64,000 nt of DNA. Origin: Limnephilus marmoratus. Taxonomy: Eukaryota > Arthropoda > Insecta > Trichoptera > Limnephilidae. Position 1 is the first letter of the stretch; every line of letters starts with the position of its first letter. The stretch is from contig OU862910.1 of NCBI GenBank assembly GCA_917880885.1, positions 14,272,710-14,336,709 on the forward strand, given 5' to 3'. Made by a program: the position numbers and the translations under genes. The notes beneath the pieces were generated by a model. The model made no database searches, was not told where the DNA came from, and was given only the letters and a program-made list of their open reading frames with translations. Below, in pieces: positions 54,151 through 64,000 of the stretch.

Positions 54151-54492
54151 AATATCTTTTTCTGATTTTTCTGTTTTCAGATTTTCGATTGAGTTTCGCT
54201 TATATTGTCTTCATTTAATTAAATATTACAATTTGAGGTTTTACTCATAAAGTTAAAATAAAAATAAAAATATTCATCCTAGACTTGCAGAAAAGTCAAT
54301 TGATGTCGCATATTAAATAAAATGGATAAAGATTTATCCAGACACTATCTAGAGAGCATTTAGTTCGGGTTTGAATCTTGCAATCATACATAAAGATAGC
54401 AGCCAATAGTATATGCGTTAAGAAAAATGAAGATAGTGTGGGTGGTTCTTAGTCGAAGTATGATACAGTTAAAAGTGACCGAATTGGATATC

Positions 54493-54564
54493 GACACGGT
54501 GGCGCAGTGGTTAGCGCGTTCGCCCGGTAAGCGAGAGGTCCTGGGTTCGAGTCCCAGATGTGTC
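54493..54564 (+). tRNA. array tRNA-like gene 8 (right arm)
   Basis: Same 72-nt sequence on the plus strand. The substitution at 54685, 121 bases past its 3' end, matches 53923 next to gene 7. Confidence 0.8.
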
Positions 54565-54906
54565 AATATCTTTTTCTGATTTTTCTGTTTTCAGATTTTC
54601 GATTGAGTTTCGCTTATATTGTCTTCATTTAATTAAATATTACAATTTGAGGTTTTACTCATAAAGTTAAAATAAAAATAAAAACATTCATCCTAGACTT
54701 GCAGAAAAGTCAATTGATGTCGCATATTAAATAAAATGGATAAAGATTTATCCAGACACTATCTAGAGAGCATTTAGTTCGGGTTTGAATCTTGCAATCA
54801 TACATAAAGATAGCAGCCAATAGTATATGCGTTAAGAAAAATGAAGATAGTGTGGGTGGTTCTTAGTCGAAGTATGATACAGTTAAAAGTGACCGAATTG
54901 GATATC

Positions 54907-54978
54907 GACACGGTGGCGCAGTGGTTAGCGCGTTCGCCCGGTAAGCGAGAGGTCCTGGGTTCGAGTCCCAGATGTGTC
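54907..54978 (+). tRNA. array tRNA-like gene 9 (right arm)
   Basis: Same 72-nt sequence on the plus strand. Confidence 0.8.
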
Positions 54979-55320
54979 AATATCTTTTTCTGATTTTTCT
55001 GTTTTCAGATTTTCGATTGAGTTTCGCTTATATTGTCTTCATTTAATTAAATATTACAATTTGAGGTTTTACTCATAAAGTTAAAATAAAAATAAAAATA
55101 TTCATCCTAGACTTGCAGAAAAGTCAATTGATGTCGCATATTAAATAAAATGGATAAAGATTTATCCAGACACTATCTAGAGAGCATTTAGTTCGGGTTT
55201 GAATCTTGCAATCATACATAAAGATAGCAGCCAATAGTATATGCGTTAAGAAAAATGAAGATAGTGTGGGTGGTTCTTAGTCGAAGTATGATACAGTTAA
55301 AAGTGACCGAATTGGATATC

Positions 55321-55392
55321 GACACGGTGGCGCAGTGGTTAGCGCGTTCGCCCGGTAAGCGAGAGGTCCTGGGTTCGAGTCCCAGATGTGTC
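55321..55392 (+). tRNA. array tRNA-like gene 10 (right arm, last)
   Basis: Same 72-nt sequence. The array similarity stops about 67 bp after it, at 55459. Confidence 0.8.
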
Positions 55393-55459
55393 AATATCTT
55401 TTTCTGATTTTTCTGTTTTCAGATTTTCGATTGAGTTTCGCTTATATTGTCTTCATTTA

Positions 55460-56504
55460 TTTAAAGTTTTAGTCAACTTAGCATGTGTTTTGATTGAAAG
55501 TGGATTTAAAGTCTTAGTCAACACTCACTTTTGATTGGTGAAAGTAGACATTGGCGTAAGTCTAGATTAACCCACTTGAAGTCTTCCATTTATACATTAG
55601 TAGCTTACAATAAATAAAACACATATAAACTTATTTTCACTTAATTAATTTCTTTTACCTTAACCGGTTTCAGCTTGTTAAAGTCATTTTCAAACTGGTA
55701 CAAATTATTCTTAATCTAGGGTTATACATAAAATAGAGGGGGGTAGTATACAATAATATGAGTTTTTTTTTAAAATTATTTTTAAATTCAAAGAGCGATA
55801 AAAGGGTGTCAAATGGGTTCTAAACGACGTGTTTAAAATGTTTCAAAATTCTGATACGATCTTCTTCCTCTGGATTCTCTTCAAAATTTTGAAAATTTCT
55901 ATTTTAATGGGCAATTTCTAGTGTTCATAAAAGTTACTATGAATCCTTTAAACCGTATTTTTTGTAAACTTCTGTAGCAATGTATATTTTTATGAAATCA
56001 TTTACAAAAAGTCCCAAGATTGAATCTCGCAAAATAATGCCAAAATTTGAGAGTAAGTAGGATTTGGCTGGTATTTGAATACACTGCCTTGAGATAATTT
56101 GAGTTATATTCATATATTTTTTTAAGAAATAAATCAAAATATTCACTCTTTTTCGTGTTTTACTAAAAATAGTTCATTTTTAATGGTTTACCTAACATTT
56201 TTTTAGGATTTCACAAGGGTGGGTTTTTCTCTATTATGTGAAATTTCAAAGTCAATTCGGAGGGAGAAGATGATATCCATATTATTATTAAAAAAATACC
56301 TGATTTTATATCTCCATTTAATATCCTTTTTCCACTATTAGACAAATCAAGAGAAGAATATTTTTTCCCATACAGTCGTGCCCCACCCTAGTGTACAAGG
56401 ATTTTATTCAATTTATATGGTTTTTTCCATATTTGTTGTCGTCTTTGACGATTGGATTTTTGGTAATTTGGCTATTAGCAGTAGACAGAATTATCTCTCA
56501 GCCA
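55460..56504. other. unassigned DNA
   Basis: Near 55660-55700 there is an AACCGGTTTCAGCTTGTTAA segment reminiscent of the inverted-repeat element at 5516-5862, without a partner. No gene is seen. Confidence 0.4.
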
Positions 56505-56886
56505 CCTCTGGTCTGGAGCTTCAAAATACCTGAAAAATACCCTCGACTCAATGCAGAAACGGGCGGTCCGTTTGATAGATCTCCCATCTTAACAGACGGA
56601 TTGCAATCCTTAGAGCACAGGCGTCGGGTGGGAATGCTATCCTTGTTCTACCGATATTACAATGGAAGATGCTCCGAGGAACTAGCGTCATTGATCCCTT
56701 CGGCACCGGTGCATAGTCGGGAAACACGCCAAACGCGTGCCCAACATTTGTACACGGTTGACATTTGTCACATGAGAACGAGTCGCTTCTTCGACTCGTT
56801 CTTGTGTTTGCCCAGCTGTGCAATGATTTGCCGGCCTCTGTGTTTCCTCCTTCCTACAACATGGGTCTTTTCAAGACCAATGTTCA
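56505..56886 (+). pseudogene. jockey-like LINE polymerase C-terminus
   Basis: The plus strand reads QSLEHRRRVGMLSLFYRYYN, GRCSEELASLIPSAPVHSR and RTSRFFDSFLC. A frameshift near 56810 follows, then a DLPASVFPPSYNMGLFKTN-like stretch in the next frame. It is the same family as 14761-15420. It is cut off at 56886 by a family B insertion, and its 3' UTR resumes at 57226. Confidence 0.8.
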
Positions 56887-57225
56887 TTTTTTTTTTTTAC
56901 ATGAGCTCCACACAGGAGGCCCTGAGGAAAATAATTTCCCTCAGGGTCTATGTCATCTTTGGGGATGCTGTGTGGAGGGTTTTTTAAGGAAAGGGAGGAG
57001 AGGAGGGTTCTGGGAAGGAAAAGGGTTTAAGGGGTGGGTAGGAATCTGGGGTTCAGTGTGTCCTAGTCATCCGCCTCCAAGACCTAGACAAACCTCACCC
57101 CATGAACCCGGGCACCCCTGCTAAATCACCAAACGTAGCGAACCACTTGGGGTGATCTGTGGCAGAGGTGTTGGTTATCCAATTAAGGTTCCCGGGGCGG
57201 CGGTACCCATTCCCGCCTCCCAAAT
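56887..57225 (-). repeat. family B retroelement inserted in a LINE 3' UTR
   Basis: T-run at 56887-56898, ACATGAGCTCCACACAGG, and an end at CGGTACCCATTCCCGCC; very close to 6155-6489 and 36909-37244. It is oriented opposite to the surrounding LINE. Confidence 0.85.
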
Positions 57226-57345
57226 TGTCCCATATTCCTTCCTCTCCTTAAAAAGACCCTCCACACAGCATCCTAGATGACATAGGCCCTGAGGGAAATT
57301 ATTTTCATCAAGGCCTCCTGTGTGGAGTTAATGTAAAAAAAATGA
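57226..57345 (+). repeat. 3' UTR and A-tail of the interrupted jockey-like LINE
   Basis: ATTCCTTCCTCTCCTTAAAA continues where 56886 broke off, as shown by the uninterrupted order at 14770-14870 (inverted). It ends with GTGTGGAGTTAATG and an A-run near 57333. Confidence 0.8.
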
Positions 57346-58317
57346 TAATCTGATTTTAAATTGGGTAAGAAAGCTTTTTCATATATTTATGAATTAAATG
57401 GCTGGTGGAAGCAGATATTTTTATTCGAATTATTATATTATGAGATTTGAATGTTGTAAGCGGTATGAATCAAAACATATTTAACTTCCAGAATTTATTT
57501 TCCCACCATTTCTACTCCATTCCCATTCAACAGAAAGTACAAAAGGTGAAGGAAAGAAAGCAAACAAAGCCAAATTTCCATAAGCTAAAAAATCTCTTTT
57601 TATGATATGATTTTTGGTTCGTTCAAAAATACAATGTGCTTTTTAAGACATTCCATTTCGTATCCTGAGTGAAAATGCGGAGAGTTCGAGAATTTGATTT
57701 AAAATATTTATATGAATTGAAAATTACCATATCCAATATACGATATCCACGTCGTTTTTCGTGTCAATCGCATTAGGGGGTTCGGAGACAAACAACACAT
57801 CGTTTTCTTTTTCTTATTAGAAATGATTGCGGTTCACTGCAAAACAATATCGAATACAGCAATTTGTCGAGGAAAAAATTATTATTACAGTACCTGAAAC
57901 AAAAATCACGATTTATCTGTGAATTTCAATTGCAAATTAAATACTAGTCGTATTTTCCACGTATTCAAATAGTGAAACTCGGGTGTTGCTGGTGAAGAGT
58001 CTAGGATGGATTGTTTCACAGAATTTGAACAATTCACCAAATCTCGAAGTTCTGTGACGGTTCTATTGAATTTCTGTTATTGATTCTGATCTGTGGAGCA
58101 ACTTGCCTATATTGATGTAATAACATAATTGAAAGAGATCTTTCACAGAACTTGAAAATTAACATTTATGAATTGTTCAAATTCTGTAAAAAACAAGTCC
58201 TAAGTAACGGATTCCAACCGAAAATTGGAATTAATTAACCGGACTATTTTAAAATATTTGATGTTTTTTCCAATGTGCTTAAATAGACATTTAATTGCAA
58301 TCAATTCACATCAATAA
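57346..58317. other. unassigned DNA
   Basis: No gene or shared repeat recognised in about 970 bp. Confidence 0.4.
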
Positions 58318-58620
58318 CGGCCTCCGTGGAAAAGAGATAAGGCTCTCGACTAGCAATCCGAAGGTCGCGGGTTCAAATTCCGGCATGCGCAAGTAAATAT
58401 TATTTGATCGATTTGTGTTATTTCACAATGAATATGAAAGGTAAATTTGCAGCACGTTCCAGAGTGGAAGATTCTCTCAGTATCGCCTTTGTAAAACCAC
58501 TATTCAGAATTGAAACATTGCTTGAAATGGCATTAGCCAGGATCTTCCCTACCTTCCTTCTCCCCATTTCCTTCACCTCCTCTTTACCATCCTCACAACA
58601 TATCCATACCCTTTAGGATG
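58318..58620 (+). repeat. tRNA-derived SINE, family A
   Basis: The head at 58318-58385 has loop CTAGCAA (Ala-type AGC) and B box GGTTCAAATTCC. The body contains CCAGAGTGGAAGATTCTCTC and the tail TTCCTTCTCCCCATTTCCTT. It is the best-preserved copy in plus orientation. Confidence 0.8.
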
Positions 58621-58859
58621 CCATACTCTCACTGGCTCGAGGCTGTTTGGAGCAGTTCATGCATAAATACTTTTTTTTTAATATCTTACTCTGTGTTACA
58701 CGATTAATTTTTGGGAACAGAGTATAAGAATAAATTATTCCAGTCTGAAGAAGACCGCAATATTTTGAAACCAGTCCGATTTAAAAAAGTGGAATTAAGT
58801 TTAATTGTTTGCCTAATATTCAAATTAATTAAAAACAACAAACAACAATTAAAAACTTT

Positions 58860-59645
58860 GAATCGTTACAAATCATTAAACTACTGTACACATCCCTTGT
58901 TAGAAGCCTAATATGATATAACTCCATAGTCTGGTCGCCCTTCTACAAAATTCATATTCATACTTTTGAAAGAATTCAAAGAAAATTTCCACGTTTTGTA
59001 AATTTTAAACTTAACATCCCTTTAGAGCACATAAATTACCCGTCGTTAATGAATACTTTAAATATTCCAACATTAGAAAACAAACGAAAAATAAACGACC
59101 TAACCTTTTTATTAAAATTATTAAACTCTAAATTCGACAGTTGTGAACTCCTGCAATTAATTAATCTACATGTACCTACACGAACAACTAGACAAACATT
59201 GACATTTTATATACGTACATCTCATTCGAACTATGATTTACATTCTCCAATACAACGTTTGCATAGTCTTGGTAACAAATACTTATTTGAACTTAGCAAA
59301 CTTCAAACGCCATATGTGCCAACTATTTTTTTCTACCTATCCCATAAACTAAAGTGAACAACAGTTTTAAACATTACCTACTTTGTGTAAACTCCTATAT
59401 TTTATGGACTATATTTTGGTTCTTATATTTTATGTTAAGTACCTGTATTTTGTTAACGCTTGTATTTTATGTAACCTAAATTTTTTTAATTTTTTTAACG
59501 CATATATTTTATGTAACCTATATTGAGTTTTTAACATATATTATGTTACTCGTATTTTGTAAACCCATCCTTTTCACTGTAATTTAAAAAAATGTACTGC
59601 ATTCTGTGTAAAATCCCTATGGGGTTTAAATATATAAATAAATAA
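58860..59645 (+). pseudogene. LINE polymerase C-terminus with 3' UTR
   Basis: Broken frames upstream, then an open 102-aa stretch (59049-59357): LTFLLKLLNSKFDSCELLQL, HVPTRTTRQTLTFY and RLHSLGNKYL, matching the layout of the 32510-33643 C-terminus. The 3' UTR ends with AAATCCCTATGGGGTTTAAA and an ATAAATAAATAAA tail at about 59645. The insertion at 32912-33023 is a copy of this tail. Confidence 0.75.
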
Positions 59646-60681
59646 AATTAATAGGTACTAAAACAACGTCTAGAAAAAAATTCTTCTTTTAGCAAGTGTA
59701 AAAAAGCAACAAGCATAAACCGTTTTCGAAATATAGCAGACATTACTCGTTCAAATCTCGCGTAAATTACATTTTCATTTTTAACCTATAAAGGTTACAA
59801 ATACGTATCACGGAATGAAACGCAAACGTCAAACAAAATATTTCAAGTGTCATCAACAGATCCTGAATTGGAATGGTTACCCTTTGTATCATGGCTACAA
59901 TGAAAAAGAGAACCATATAAAAAAAACCCTTTAACTCCACGTATGGCTAGATTTTATTTTTGGCGTTATTTAAAAATCAAATGTTGTCGACTAGGAGAAA
60001 AATCTCGGAGGGATGTTTTTTTTTATCAAAAACAATACCAAAAAACGCTTTAAGTTACTAGCTTCGTGCATAAATATCCTGAAAATTTTTAGATATTTTT
60101 TTGTTGCCGTGTATAATTTGTGAACCTCCATTTAATTTTAATTAAGTTCTGTAGACATTTGTTTTTTTATTGTTGTGACAGCGGGTTTGGCGTTCAAGTT
60201 ACCTTAGTATTTTCAAGAAACTGAAAAAATGTTATTCCTTAAAATAATTCAGGGATTTATCAAACACTTTTCCATTAATTTTCATGTCCGGGTTATAACT
60301 GCGATTGACTGTCATTTTAAAACACTTAAGATAAACCGGCAATTTTGAAGAGGTGTAAAACCAAAAATTTTACGATAAGCGTCTCAAACAATTAATGAAT
60401 CATTTTTAACTATTCCGCCTACCTGTAGGGACGAGTGCACACTTTCAGAGCACTTCTCCGCCACCGCATGGAGCTTATTCGCCAACCTGATAATATGGCG
60501 CAAAACTACCGTTTTATTTTGAATCTTATTGTAATCATTACGTAGTATAAAATGAAGTCGCTCAAAATGTATGTGCGCATAGATCTTTTAAACTACGAAC
60601 TCTCCACCCCTGTTGTATGTTATTTTTTCTTTCATTCTCATTATTTTTCATTCATTCATCTCCTTCTTTTTATAAAAATAA
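59646..60681. other. unassigned AT-rich DNA
   Basis: No gene or shared repeat recognised. Confidence 0.4.
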
Positions 60682-61044
60682 CTAGCTTTTGCCCCCGGCT
60701 TCCTCCACCTTCCTTATCCCCACTTCAATCCCCCCTCCTCCTCTCCCACGCCCTCTCTAACCCCTCTCCCCCCACCCCCCCTCCGCCATGCCCCCACATC
60801 CTGTCCCCCCTCACTCCTCCTCCATACCCGTTACATTCATTTTTCAAACAGCTCGCGTGCCACCTATTGCAATTATTGTATATAAATTTCATAATGCCAG
60901 AGCTCTAAGCTATACCCTATAGCCTATTCTGATGTATCAGCTATATTATTGCAAAGTTTCATTAAAATCCTTTCAGCAGTTTTCGCGTGAAAGAGTAACA
61001 AACATACATCCATACAAACTTTCGCCTTTATAATATTAGTAGGA
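60682..61044 (-). mobile_element. non-autonomous Helitron
   Basis: Minus strand: begins TCCTACTAATATTATAAA (5' TC, preceded by A) and ends GCCGGGGGCAAAAG CTAG followed by T. The interior carries a G-rich purine tract (C-rich on the plus strand, 60700-60835). It is homologous to 62173-62669 in the opposite orientation. Confidence 0.8.
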
Positions 61045-61304
61045 TAATATTTGGATGATTTATATATCCCACATGCTTTAATTTGTGTTTATATGATTTG
61101 TGTAGGTATATACATTTTTTTTTTCTTTTTTTCTGCCACTTTATGTTTTCTTGAATGTTTTAATCTATGTTTTTATATATATTATAAATTTTAGCGGAAA
61201 CTTCGCTAGTTAATGCAACCATGTAATATGTTACTTTCTTATTAAAATATGTATAACTGTTTGTTTCCTAAATAAACTGAAATTAAAAAAAAATTAAAAA
61301 ACAA

Positions 61305-61521
61305 CGCAACGCAACGGATTTTCATGCGGTTTTCACCAATAGACAGAATGATTCAAGAGGAAGGTTTATATGTATACTAGATGCTTATTATAGTAGAGAA
61401 AAGCCGAGAAATTCAAATATTCAATTCAGGCAGCGGGCAGTGGGCAGGTGTGGTGTGGATTTTATAAAGGTTGGGTAATGGCGTTGTGTTAGCCACAGCA
61501 ACGTGTGGCCGGGTCTGCTAG
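61305..61521 (+). mobile_element. Helitron-like element, second family
   Basis: It ends ACGTGTGGCCGGGTCTG then CTAG with T following. It is homologous to the minus-strand element at 12947-13240 (ACGGATTTTCATGCGGTTTT, GCAGCGGGCAGTGGGCAG). The 5' end is not defined. Confidence 0.65.
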
Positions 61522-61694
61522 TTTGTAATAAGATTCAAAGAGACGGGAGACGGGAGACGGTCAAATGACCTCCGTAACCTGCCGCTTGGGTACATTTCTG
61601 TGTTTAACATTTATCAATTCTTTTTCATTTTTTTATCTTTTCTGTTATTATTTTGTATCTAATAAAACAAAATCAAAATAATCTGGAATAAAAC

Positions 61695-61917
61695 AAAATC
61701 TTTTTTTTTAATTTAACAAATCTGCCAACGACCTATGGTATAACCTTATTATACTAAAAAAAAAATTTTTCTCAAAATTTAAAACATGCAAATGCTAGAT
61801 AAAAGAACAATCTATCGAAACCCATGTATAATTTTTTGTGGAAAAGAGTCAATACGTCTAAAATCTGATTTAAAAATGAAATATTTCTGGTTTTCTGTGG
61901 TAACACCCTCTTAATTA
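61695..61917 (-). repeat. interspersed repeat, inverted partner at 1692-1917
   Basis: Nearly full-length inverted match to 1692-1917. No TIR or coding potential. Confidence 0.75.
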
Positions 61918-62172
61918 TTTTTTTTTAATTTGTATCTACTCTTTGTCGGAAACCTATGAAATTGTGACAATTTCAGAATTTTATAAAAATTGAGAAGTTG
62001 GAGAAATGGAAAGCGGAAGAGATATAATAATAATAAAAAATATATCATAATAATAAAAAAAATACAGGTGTGTAGTTCACACCCGTAATTTGGGGGTTTT
62101 TAAGGTGCCCTCTTTGTGCGGTGCTTCGTAGAGTAAAATCAAAAATAATTTTTAAACATGGTAACAATATTA

Positions 62173-62669
62173 ACCTACTAATATTATAAAGGAGAAAGTT
62201 TGTATGGATGTATGGATATGTATGGATGTGTGGATGAATGAATGTATATATGTTTCACGCAAAACTCCTGAATGGATTTTAATGAAACTTTACAATAACA
62301 TAGTTCATACATCAGAATAAGATATAGGTTATAGCTCAGAGCTCTGGCATTATGAAATTTGTATTAAAAAATTTGCAATAGGTGTTACACGAGCCGTGAA
62401 TGAATGCAACGGGTATGGAGGGGTTGGTGAGGGGGGTGAGAGGGGTAGGTGTTGGTGTTGGTCGATGGGGGTGGAGAGGGAGGGTTGGTGGAGGGGGGAA
62501 GAGGGTGGGGGGAGGTGGTTGGGAGGGGGGGGAGAGTGGGGAAAGGGAAGGGATAGAGGGAAGGTGGGGGGGAGAGGGGGGAGGGAGGGGGGGAAGGGGG
62601 GTGGAGTGGGGATAGGGAAGGTGGAGGAGACGGAGTGGAAGCCCCCCTAATACTATACTACGAAGCTAG
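62173..62669 (+). mobile_element. non-autonomous Helitron with expanded G-rich tract
   Basis: Starts [A]CCTACTAATATTATAAAGG (first T of TC mutated to A) and ends GAAG CTAG followed by T. The GA-rich, G-rich tract at 62410-62630 is roughly 100 bp longer than the matching tract in 60682-61044, showing unstable expansion. The Gly-rich ORFs across it are not genes. Confidence 0.8.
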
Positions 62670-63924
62670 TAATAAATAAACCTTACATTTATCTTACTCC
62701 ATTCTCTCGAAGTTTCGCTTCTACCGCGTGTGAACCGCATACATGATTTTAGTTTCGCTTTTTCGTTTTATTGAGTTTCAAATCAGAACGGTGCTAAAGA
62801 AATTTTCACTTCAAAAACATTTAATCGACAGTGGTTTTTCTTATTTAGATATACTTCTGATTGATTTTATTCTTGATTCTATTGACAAAAGGGTCACTGA
62901 TCAGCTGAACATTCAGGATTTCTCTCGGAATGTGGCTGGTTTTAAGCAATGCCTCTAATATGAAAATTGTGGAAATATAACCAATCTACTGCAATAATGA
63001 AAACCGGTCCAATTCACATTAACAGGTGTCGCAGATTGTGAAACAGTTCAAACATCCATATTAGGAAAAAAATAGAGAAAAAATGCTTGTTCTATTTTGT
63101 CACTATCTTCTGTTACTTCTTGTTATTGTTTCGCGTGAGAGCCGTTTCGCCCTAAATTAGCTAATCACTTATTCTGGGTATAACTATCCAGGTCATGGGT
63201 TTACGAATCATTTGCAATGGGCATTATCCCGCGACACAGCTAAAAAAGTGTGAACTGTTATTTAACCACTGAATCTCGTACTTCGGTAAAAAAAAGCGTC
63301 AAAATAATGTCTCAATTTGTTTGAGAGAATCTATTGCCGAAGAAAGGGACAAAAACTTCATCGACTGAGTTCACGTTTTTAATCGCTTCATATTTTGTGA
63401 GGTCTATGTCGTATTATGTAGCAGCTTGTGTTGCTCATAAAATAATAAACATTCCGGAATCCCACTTTATTACCGAACTATTTCAAACAGCACATACCGT
63501 TTTACGACATTTTAAAGCTGTTCGCATTCGGGGTTGCCATGATAGGCATTACATAAGGATCAGGGACGAACTTTCAAATATTTATGTTATTATCTGAGTG
63601 AATTGATTAGTTCTTACAGGGGTGATGGTACAAAATTGCTTTATAAAAAATTAATTTAGGAAAAATTTGTAAAAAAAATATTTGTGAAAATTGCTGCAAT
63701 TCTATTGAATCCGGGAAAATTAAACATTTGAATAGGCTTCTCGTTTGTTTAGGAAAATGTAAAAAATATATAATTCTGTGCCATTCACATGCAGTAGAAG
63801 TGAAATCTTCAGAAAACTAAAGTAGACAAGAGTGGGGAGACTACGTAGCACTTTTTTATCAATGTGAAGGATGATTTTTCCATATTTTGCCAGTGAACCT
63901 TTTCCTATACATTTGGTCATCATA
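62670..63924. other. unassigned DNA
   Basis: TTCGCTTCTACCGCGTGTGA at 62715 recalls 27620. Short ORFs at 62743-62958 and 63334-63597 have no recognised domain. No gene is called. Confidence 0.4.
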
Positions 63925-64000
63925 CGGGGGCGCATACATTAATTACGTGAGCTAAAAAGGGGGGGGGGGGGTCCAGCAAAATCTCACGTTACTTGAAAAG
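63925..64000. repeat. edge repeat with G-homopolymer
   Basis: TTACGTGAGCTAAAAA, a run of about 13-14 G, then CAAAATCTCACGTTAC. The ACGTGAG/CTCACGT ends are inverted. It is likely part of an element continuing beyond the window. Confidence 0.4.

Larger units (their letters stand above)
51438..55459. repeat. 414-bp tRNA-bearing tandem array with central inversion
   Basis: Six full 414-bp steps separate seven tRNA-like genes on the minus strand (51560 to 54115). The orientation then flips. A truncated tRNA 3' half (54119-54150) and three complete tRNA-like genes on the plus strand follow with the same 414-bp spacing, ending at 55459. Units are nearly identical; only a few private substitutions were seen (52371, 53440, and a shared one at 53923/54685). 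The unit is the family C element seen singly at 15836-16150. The repeated 60-aa ORF is an antisense reading of the tRNA and not a gene. Confidence 0.95.

Noticed and set aside
51558..55394. Nine identical 60-aa ORFs in the array
   Set aside because: They are the antisense translation of the tRNA-like gene plus flank (LGLEPRTSRLPGERANHCA type), a well-known annotation artefact.
51438..55459. CRISPR-like array
   Set aside because: The 414-bp unit is uniform throughout with no unique spacers, and the context is eukaryotic.
51438..55459. Ordinary satellite DNA
   Set aside because: Each unit contains a well-folded tRNA-like gene, the unit occurs singly elsewhere, and the array inverts, so it is better described as an amplified tRNA-bearing element.
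60552..60908. 118-aa Pro-rich ORF
   Set aside because: C-rich complement of the Helitron G-tract.
62396..62650. Gly-rich ORFs
   Set aside because: They are translations of the G-rich minisatellite inside a Helitron.

Overview
This window looks like repeat-rich nuclear DNA from an insect, most likely a moth or butterfly. The evidence is indirect. It is AT-rich, has no bacterial gene structure, and is packed with APE-type LINEs (LINE = non-LTR retrotransposon), tRNA-like elements, mariner-like TA-flanked MITEs (short non-autonomous DNA transposons), and non-autonomous Helitrons that begin TCCTACTAATATTATAAA and end CTAG|T. Short motifs such as TAGGTACCTA recur, which is common in Lepidoptera. 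No host gene can be called with confidence. The only host-like coding sequence is a truncated MADF-domain fragment at 35.5 kb.

Layout. 0-11 kb: unassigned DNA with SINE (short tRNA-derived retroposon) copies, RTE-like LINE 3' ends, inverted-repeat elements and a mariner-like MITE. 11-16 kb: a degraded LINE, a Helitron end, a tRNA-bearing foldback, a MITE, a jockey-like LINE end and a tRNA-like element. 16.8-21.1 kb: an apparently intact two-ORF LINE of the CR1/jockey group. 21-38 kb: scattered fragments of at least four LINE families, SINEs, MITEs and the MADF remnant. 38.1-46.8 kb: a nested complex. A roughly 0.4 kb inverted-end element holds a LINE, which holds a 4.6 kb Ty3/gypsy-type LTR element with two 280-bp LTRs that I read as identical. 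The LTR element lacks reverse transcriptase and sits between 990-bp direct copies of the LINE. 48.9-49.9 kb: a perfect 78-bp-arm palindrome and a large tRNA-bearing foldback. 51.4-55.5 kb: a tandem array of a 414-bp unit, each with a 72-nt tRNA-like gene, which flips orientation near 54.1 kb to form a giant palindrome. 56-64 kb: nested LINE/SINE insertions, Helitrons and unassigned DNA.

The most interesting theme is a set of tRNA-like genes with intact A/B-box regions and a T-run terminator just downstream. They lie inside conserved non-tRNA flanks and often in inverted pairs. The flanks upstream of the tRNA are conserved between a dispersed copy (15.8 kb) and the array, which RNA-based SINE copying does not readily explain. 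This suggests DNA-level amplification of tRNA-like units through foldback or palindromic structures, ending in the 51-55 kb array.
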